In this document: piece by piece, positions 58,438-64,000 of the stretch
Layout: each line of letters opens with the position of its first letter
Numbering within the stretch: position 1 is the first letter of the stretch
DNA from: Chloroflexi bacterium GWB2_49_20
Lineage (GTDB): Bacteria; Chloroflexota; Anaerolineae; Anaerolineales; Villigracilaceae
Direction: 5' to 3'
Length of the DNA: 64,000 nucleotides
Assembly: GCA_001796335.1 (NCBI GenBank)
Contig: MGMF01000020.1
Location: forward strand, 1 to 64,000
The notes under the pieces: model-generated
What the model was told of the DNA's origin: nothing
What the model saw: the letters and a program-made list of their open reading frames with translations, nothing else
The model's database searches: none
Translations under genes and position numbers: made by a program

Positions 58438-59913
58438 TTGAATAAATATTCCCGGGCCATTTCAGCGAATTTAATCATATTTGGGATCAGTTCCATTTTT
58501 TATCTAGCCATCACCCCCATCGCCTTGCGCGTGATGGGGAGTGAATTCTTTGGTTTGTGGTCCATTTTATATGCTGTCATTCAAATTTCGGGGGTTGGTA
58601 CTGCTGGGATGAGTTCCATTGTCAATAAGTTCGCCTCTCAAGCTCACAATGACACAAAAATATATTTCGGTGAGATTATTGCGGGGGGAGTTGCCATTGT
58701 TCTACCGCTTGCCATCCTTACTGCCGCTGTCCTGCTTTCTCTGAATGGAATAATTGTTTCTCATCTCAACATTAGCTCGTTATCCCTGCAAATTCAATTT
58801 AGAAATGCTATTCTAGTTGTTGCTATCAGCCTGATACCGCTTTTTTTAAGTCGCGTATACCAAGGTTTTTTATTCTCACAACTTAAACATAATCTTGCCA
58901 AGCAAATTGACCTTTTTTATCACATTGCGTTATGGAGTGGCATTGTATTCATTTCATACATGGATAAAAACCTTATTTCAATTGCCATTTGGTGTCTGTT
59001 CATAAGTATTATTTCTTTTGTGGTATACATATTCACCGTAAAACGTATTAGTGTGTTTAAATTTAAGTTCAACTTTGAAATCATACGCAGCATGTTAAGA
59101 TTTTCTGCTTACTTGTTTTCTGAATCGGTAGCCATTACTTTGTTTCAACAAATGGATACTGTCCTGGTTGGCATGGTGCTTGGTCCAGGCATCGCCGGTA
59201 TTTATTCTGTAGGAACCAGTCTCAGCGTGCGCTTATCTTCGGTTACGGGACAAATCACCGAAGTGATGATCCCTTATGCCAGTTTAAAAGATTCATTGAA
59301 CGATCACGAAAGATTATATTCAATTTTCCGCAAATTGTCTCATTATGTCAGTTTGTTTGTCGCTTTGGTGGGAGCAGCAGCCATACTATGGATAAATGAG
59401 CTATTATCCGTTTGGATATCTCCGGAGTATGCATTAAATTACAGCAACTTCTATCGAATTTTGATCATTGCCTATAATATTCTTAGTCTGGTACGGCCAG
59501 CGCATCAAACATTGACAGGCATGGGAAAGGTAAAAGTCACATCTCTCGTATATACTTTAACGACTTTCTTATTCTTGATCTCTTTATTTTTTTTATCGCG
59601 GCAGTTTGGTTTTTTAGGGGCGGTTTTGGCCAATTGTGCCATGGGTCTACTCTTGTTTTATAATATTTACACCTATACTCTTCTCAAAGCAATAAACCCT
59701 TGGCAAGAATTTCTTGCAGACCTAGGATATGGTTTGTTTTTACCGATTCTCGCTTTTGTAATTATATTTTTTGTTCCCGGGTTAATAATTAAATTTACCT
59801 TATCAATTATTATTATTGTTTTTATCATATATCTTTTCATAAATGATACTTGGTTAAGGTTGGAATTGAAAAAGTGGATAAAACCTTATTTAAGAAAAAG
59901 AAAAAATATATAA
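58438..59913 (+). CDS. Wzx-like polysaccharide flippase
   Basis: A 491-aa MATE/MOP-type membrane protein with about 12-14 helices. It opens NLIIFGISSIFYLAITPIAL. The start is TTG 58438 with GAGGTAGA upstream. The family exports lipid-linked oligosaccharide units. The 281-bp gap before it holds nothing clear. The protein is AT-rich in codon use, like the following genes, which suggests the locus differs from the GC-richer amino-acid cluster. Confidence 0.85.
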   Translation: MNKYSRAISANLIIFGISSIFYLAITPIALRVMGSEFFGLWSILYAVIQISGVGTAGMSSIVNKFASQAHNDTKIYFGEIIAGGVAIVLPLAILTAAVLLSLNGIIVSHLNISSLSLQIQFRNAILVVAISLIPLFLSRVYQGFLFSQLKHNLAKQIDLFYHIALWSGIVFISYMDKNLISIAIWCLFISIISFVVYIFTVKRISVFKFKFNFEIIRSMLRFSAYLFSESVAITLFQQMDTVLVGMVLGPGIAGIYSVGTSLSVRLSSVTGQITEVMIPYASLKDSLNDHERLYSIFRKLSHYVSLFVALVGAAAILWINELLSVWISPEYALNYSNFYRILIIAYNILSLVRPAHQTLTGMGKVKVTSLVYTLTTFLFLISLFFLSRQFGFLGAVLANCAMGLLLFYNIYTYTLLKAINPWQEFLADLGYGLFLPILAFVIIFFVPGLIIKFTLSIIIIVFIIYLFINDTWLRLELKKWIKPYLRKRKNI

Positions 59914-59935
59914 AATATATTTAAGAAAGGGCAAG

Positions 59936-60820
59936 ATGAAATTATCAAAAAACCTACGACATATACTTAATCATCCATTAAATAAAACGAGAAAATTCCA
60001 ATCGATCATTCGTTTTATGAAATGGCAAATAGGCAGCAGGCTGGTTCCTGGAGAAGTGATTTGTCCTTGGATAAACAATACCAAACTGATAATTCGACAT
60101 GGCGAAACAGGATTGACCCAAAATCTCTATTGTGGTTTATCAGATTTTTCTGAAATGGGCTATTTATTACATATTTTACGTGATTCTGATTTATTTGTGG
60201 ATATCGGAGCAAATGCTGGAGCCTATACAATTTTGGCATCAGGGGCTATAGGTTGTCGTAGCATCAGTTTTGAGCCAGTCCCATCCGTTAACCATAGGTT
60301 GATGATGAATGTGTTAATAAATGATATAACTGATAAAGTAAATTGTATGAATTATGCCATAGGCGCTGAAGAGGGAGAAATTAGTATTACCAGTAACTTG
60401 GATACGATGAATCATATATCGTCAGATACAAACAAGAATTGTATTCCAGTAAAAATATTTCCATTGGATAGGTTGATGAAGGACGAGTTGCCCAACTTTT
60501 TAAAAATAGATGTGGAAGGTTTCGAAATGAATGTTTTACGAGGGGGGGTGGAGACCTTGAGAAAAGAATCTTTACATTCGATCATTGTTGAAACAAATGG
60601 TAATGGCGAGCGGTATGGGTTTAGTGATGATAATATTCATAATTTATTAACAGTTTTTGGCTTCAAACCGTTTAATTATGATCCATTTAATCGAATTTTG
60701 ACAGAATTAGATTGGGAGAGGCGAAAACCCGGTAATTCTCTCTTTATTAGAAATAGTAATTCCCTTATAGCGCGATTAAAAGAATCTCCGCCTTTTTCCG
60801 TTCATCAGATTAATATATAA
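59936..60820 (+). CDS. FkbM family methyltransferase
   Basis: A 294-aa SAM-dependent methyltransferase. The SAM loop is FVDIGANAGAYTILAS near residue 85. FEPVPSVNHRL and FLKIDVEGFEMNVLRGG are hallmark FkbM motifs. It probably methylates a sugar of the surface polysaccharide. AAGAAAGG precedes the ATG. The stop shares its final A with the next ATG (TAATG), showing coupling. Confidence 0.88.
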   Translation: MKLSKNLRHILNHPLNKTRKFQSIIRFMKWQIGSRLVPGEVICPWINNTKLIIRHGETGLTQNLYCGLSDFSEMGYLLHILRDSDLFVDIGANAGAYTILASGAIGCRSISFEPVPSVNHRLMMNVLINDITDKVNCMNYAIGAEEGEISITSNLDTMNHISSDTNKNCIPVKIFPLDRLMKDELPNFLKIDVEGFEMNVLRGGVETLRKESLHSIIVETNGNGERYGFSDDNIHNLLTVFGFKPFNYDPFNRILTELDWERRKPGNSLFIRNSNSLIARLKESPPFSVHQINI

Positions 60821-62238
60821 TGACCGTTATCTATTTAGTTTTGATTATTGTTTTGTCTCTTCTCTTTGCCCTGGCCATTCAGAGACAAATGAAATATTAC
60901 CCCGCTCTAACACCTGTTACGGGTTGGTTAGCCGGACTTTTTTATTTTATTGTTCTTCCTCTCACTTTAATTATTTTAAACCAGGGCTACGAAAGACCCG
61001 GTTATCCCCAAATAGCTGGTATGTGGGGGAAGATTACCACCAATTCTAATTCCTTTCTGCAGCCTTTTCTTATGGTTTGGTTAACATTGGCGCTGACATA
61101 TTTAACCGTAATTTTTTTTACACCCAGACGTATTGCAAGGAACAAAAAAACTTCCCAAAGCATTGAAAAAGGGATGGTATCTATATTCCAATTAAAAAAG
61201 ATCATCCTTTCCAGTATTTTAATCTCGTTTATTTTTTGGGGAATTAATATCTTTCTTTTGGGGGGCGGTCTGTCAAGCTATTTTTCGCAACATTGGTATT
61301 ACCGTTTTAGCGAATACTCAGAGCAACTTGGGCGAATATTTACTTTATATTTAAAAATCTATTCTGCCAATCAAATAATTCTCACTGCTGCCACTGGTTT
61401 ACTGGTTCTTGCCGCATTAAAAAAGCAATGGAACAAAAATTATGGCTTGCTCGCCTTGGCTTTCCTGACATTACTTCTCCATATGGTAATGAGTGGTAAC
61501 AGGATCTACATAGCCTTGGTATTGATATATTCACTGATGGGGATTTATTATTATTTTGGTTTCAAAACATTATTTAAATCCTCCCTGATCCTGGCGCCCT
61601 TGGGTTTAATTTTTAGTATCTGGGCTTATATACGCAGTAACATCGCAAACCTACCCGTTGCATTAAATAACTACCTCATAATTATTAATCAGGCCTCTTC
61701 TAGAATCATGACAACGCTGATGGATATCACCGAGGGATCAGATAGTATGATGTTGATTAAGGTTATTCAAGAATTTGGAAATACTTATGGTTTTTTATAC
61801 GGTCAAACTTATTTAAGAGCTGTCACCTGGGTCCTGCCTGGAAGTTCTGGTTTACATGTTGATAGTTTTTCAATCGTTTTGGCGAAAATCTACCAACCTG
61901 GTATTCCCAGCAGCATGAGTTCAACCGCACTGGGAGAAATGTGGGCAAATTTTGGTTATTTCTCAATTTTTCTAATGCCAATTTTCACCTTTGTACTGAT
62001 GAGTTTAGGGCATTATATTCAAAAACATATCAATAAGATGGTGCTTTTGAATTCTTACCTTTTTGTTATACTCATTTGGATGGCTCGTTCGGTTTTTGGG
62101 GATAATTTTCAAATACTTATCGTCTCAATCTTAATAATTTGGGGTATGCGTTATGAAAAAAATTTGTATTATCTATCCGAGGGTAACAAAATACATCCTG
62201 CCAGTAGTTCAGGGGATGAGCGAGCATTGCCATCTTGA
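60820..62238 (+). CDS. Wzy-like O-antigen/oligosaccharide polymerase
   Basis: A 472-aa protein with about 11-12 helices and a large loop between them (about 290-380, EGSDSMMLIKVIQEFGNTYG and a Ser/Gly-rich part). This is typical of oligosaccharide repeat-unit polymerases. MSGNRIYIALVLIYSLMG carries the conserved Arg region. Its last 86 bases overlap the following glycosyltransferase in another frame. The C-terminal tail after the last helix is short and polar. Confidence 0.75.
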   Translation: MTVIYLVLIIVLSLLFALAIQRQMKYYPALTPVTGWLAGLFYFIVLPLTLIILNQGYERPGYPQIAGMWGKITTNSNSFLQPFLMVWLTLALTYLTVIFFTPRRIARNKKTSQSIEKGMVSIFQLKKIILSSILISFIFWGINIFLLGGGLSSYFSQHWYYRFSEYSEQLGRIFTLYLKIYSANQIILTAATGLLVLAALKKQWNKNYGLLALAFLTLLLHMVMSGNRIYIALVLIYSLMGIYYYFGFKTLFKSSLILAPLGLIFSIWAYIRSNIANLPVALNNYLIIINQASSRIMTTLMDITEGSDSMMLIKVIQEFGNTYGFLYGQTYLRAVTWVLPGSSGLHVDSFSIVLAKIYQPGIPSSMSSTALGEMWANFGYFSIFLMPIFTFVLMSLGHYIQKHINKMVLLNSYLFVILIWMARSVFGDNFQILIVSILIIWGMRYEKNLYYLSEGNKIHPASSSGDERALPS

Positions 62239-63244
62239 CTTTATCTTTAGCCCCGCCCCCATCGAAGCAGGTTTTGGTGAACATCAACTGCCTCAAAATG
62301 ATCATATCCGTTGGATGTCAGTAAAAACCTTTAGACCCTTTGGGGAAAAAATCGGATTAATTCAACGAGGTCTTGTTTCTTATATGATTCACAATCATCC
62401 AGACGCTGTCATCATTTTTGCCAATCCAAGATATCTGAGCTATTGGTTTGTTTTATTGGCTGGAAAATTTCTAAACATTCCCATTTATTCACGCGGGCAC
62501 GGTTTATATAAAAAAGAAAAGATCAGTTTGTTTTATAGGATCATGTATGGCAGTATGATCCAATTAAGTAAAAAATATCTGTGTTACACGGACAGCGTCA
62601 AGGACTCATTATTGCCATTGGTCAAGGATCCTAATAAATTGGCTGTAGATTACAATACGCTATATAATAATTATCCTGTTTATCCGCAGGAAAAAACGGG
62701 ACAAGAAAAGGGAATATTTTTCATTGGACGTTTGCGCCCGCGCTGTGGGATTGAAGAATTAATCGCATCGATTCAGTCTTTGCGGGAAGATAGTTTATTG
62801 GAAATCGACCTTCATATCATTGGCGATGGTATTCTGGGAGAATGGGTTAGGAAACAGGTTAAAGCTTACCCATGGATCTTTTATCATGGTATGGTCTATA
62901 CAGATCGAGAAATTCAGACTATTTCACGAAATTGCCGTTGCGGGGTTTTTCCGGGAGATGCGGGTTTGAGTGTTGTACATATGATGTCTTTGAGTCTGCC
63001 CCCATTGACGCATGACACCATGTACACCCATATGGGTCCGGAACCGAGTTATATTCAACCAGGAGTGAATGGATGGTTCTACGGTCCATCGTCTCCCAGC
63101 AAGACATTATCGGAAGCCATATCAGTCTTGATTATGCTAACGCCGGAGAATATGAAAAAATTTCAAAAAAATGCTTTCGATACTTTTCAAAACTTGAGTA
63201 TGCCTCCATTTCATGAACGCTTATGGGCATTGATCGATTATTAA
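62153..63244 (+). CDS. Glycosyltransferase, GT4/GT-B-like
   Basis: A 363-aa GT-B protein. It opens MKKICIIYPRVTKYILP. GIFFIGRLRPRCGIEELIASI marks the start of the C-terminal domain, and SLSLPPLTHD with later acidic residues sits where the donor-binding site is expected. The start at ATG 62153 gives a normal N-terminus but overlaps the polymerase by 86 bp. A later start would remove the first strand. Donor and acceptor are not predictable. Confidence 0.8.
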   Translation: MKKICIIYPRVTKYILPVVQGMSEHCHLDFIFSPAPIEAGFGEHQLPQNDHIRWMSVKTFRPFGEKIGLIQRGLVSYMIHNHPDAVIIFANPRYLSYWFVLLAGKFLNIPIYSRGHGLYKKEKISLFYRIMYGSMIQLSKKYLCYTDSVKDSLLPLVKDPNKLAVDYNTLYNNYPVYPQEKTGQEKGIFFIGRLRPRCGIEELIASIQSLREDSLLEIDLHIIGDGILGEWVRKQVKAYPWIFYHGMVYTDREIQTISRNCRCGVFPGDAGLSVVHMMSLSLPPLTHDTMYTHMGPEPSYIQPGVNGWFYGPSSPSKTLSEAISVLIMLTPENMKKFQKNAFDTFQNLSMPPFHERLWALIDY

Positions 63245-63263
63245 TGAAATTCTACAAATTAAT

Positions 63264-63312
<49 letters not shown>

Positions 63313-63344
63313 GTTTAGGATAGATCATTTGAGAGGCATCAATA

Positions 63345-63914
63345 ATGCATCCTGACCACGTGAATGTCAAAACGCTAGAGAAATGCAGAAGGTTACTTAG
63401 AGAAGATTTTGTAAAGCAAAACTTGCGCAAGATATATATCGTTTATCTTAATTACAAATATAAATTTCTTGAAGTTGGGGAGAGTTTCCGGTGGGGGAAA
63501 AATTGGCGGGTTAGAAAAGGAGTATTATCAATCGGTCATTTTGCTTTTATCGGTCCAGATGCGCATATTATTTATCCAACTGTTATCGGTGATCTAACCA
63601 TGCTAGCTCCTGGTGTCCATATTATTGGGGATGATCATGATTTTTCACAAATCGGCGAGCCAATTCGAGTGGCAAAACCGGAAGTTAACTCTAAAAGTCT
63701 GGTAACTGTGATCGAATCAGAAGTATGGATTGGCCAGCGTGCAACGATCAAACACGGTGTTACCGTAGGGAGGGGATCTATTGTCGCTACAGGTAGTATG
63801 GTGACAAAAGATGTCCCCAGATATTCAATCGTGGCAGGTAATCCTGCGAAAATCTATAAAATGCGGTTTTCTCCAGATCAGATTCAATTACATGAAAAGG
63901 AACTATATGGGTGA
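63345..63914 (+). CDS. Hexapeptide-repeat (LbH) acetyltransferase
   Basis: A 189-aa left-handed beta-helix acyltransferase. The first 40 residues are basic and helical. Hexapeptide repeats follow from about residue 60 (SIGHFAFIGPDAHI, TVIGDLTMLAPGVHIIG). The HDF region is followed by the second helix part (EVWIGQRATIKHGVTVGRGS, SIVAGNPAKI). It probably O-acetylates a surface sugar. GAGAGG (63331-63336) precedes the ATG by eight bases. The last 86 bases of the window after it show no gene. Confidence 0.88.
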   Translation: MHPDHVNVKTLEKCRRLLREDFVKQNLRKIYIVYLNYKYKFLEVGESFRWGKNWRVRKGVLSIGHFAFIGPDAHIIYPTVIGDLTMLAPGVHIIGDDHDFSQIGEPIRVAKPEVNSKSLVTVIESEVWIGQRATIKHGVTVGRGSIVATGSMVTKDVPRYSIVAGNPAKIYKMRFSPDQIQLHEKELYG

Positions 63915-64000
63915 TCCATAATTGTTGGCAACATCTGTATTGAGTTTCTTTCGACCAGGCAGGTGGAAAAGAGCATTTTCTATGTTGGTTTAATTTGTAA

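Overview
The window is about 64 kb of a bacterial chromosome. Gene content and protein style (E. coli-like ilvD, citramalate synthase, FxLYD lipoprotein, DUF47-Pit pair, GH3 membrane protein, Pkn-type kinase, many TTG starts) suggest a member of the Chloroflexota, probably class Anaerolineae. No rRNA or other firm taxonomic marker is present, so this is an inference. There is no intact tRNA, CRISPR array, transposase or phage gene.

Region 1 (1-26.8 kb) is one co-oriented amino-acid biosynthesis supercluster with at least three separately controlled transcription units. A consensus-like promoter, a SAM-I riboswitch and a terminator precede metY-metA (methionine; MetA carries Glu111, expected for acetyl-CoA use). 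A second promoter feeds two tandem branched-chain leader peptides, each followed by its own intrinsic terminator, and then ilvD-ilvB-ilvN-ilvC-leuA-(55-aa ORF)-leuC-leuD-cimA-leuB-ilvE. A third promoter drives a 27-codon leader peptide with FFF and YYY codon runs, followed by a terminator and aroH-aroF-tyrA-aroA-aroE-aroC-aroKB-aroQ, and then thrC-thrB. Together these encode synthesis of Ile (via citramalate), Val, Leu, chorismate, the prephenate branch towards Tyr, Thr and Met. Each block appears to be sensed by its own product through RNA.

Region 2 (26.8-53.6 kb) is mixed housekeeping. It starts with a gene-poor stretch holding a disrupted tRNA-Met-like 3' half. A minus-strand cluster follows (patatin, small membrane protein, esterase, FxLYD lipoprotein), then an unrecognised 453-aa protein, a Pit phosphate transporter with its DUF47 partner, a truncated formylglycine-generating-enzyme-like gene, heme O synthase with two membrane proteins, and a Ser/Thr kinase. 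Next come a minus-strand operon (AAA ATPase, GDPD, Thr/Ser dehydratase, GH3), a family-2 glycosyltransferase, recJ, tgt, uppP, an M20 peptidase, an isoprenylcysteine-methyltransferase-like protein, an amidase and a long, eukaryote-like formate-THF ligase.

Region 3 (54-64 kb) is a surface-polysaccharide locus: a large membrane glycosyltransferase-like protein, a Wzz-like chain-length regulator, a Wzx-like flippase, an FkbM methyltransferase, a Wzy-like polymerase, a glycosyltransferase and a hexapeptide acetyltransferase. The last gene is preceded by a (TTTC)n tract that could vary in length. The best candidates for something undescribed are the tandem ilv attenuators with matching RNA architecture and the near-leaderless Phe/Tyr attenuator.
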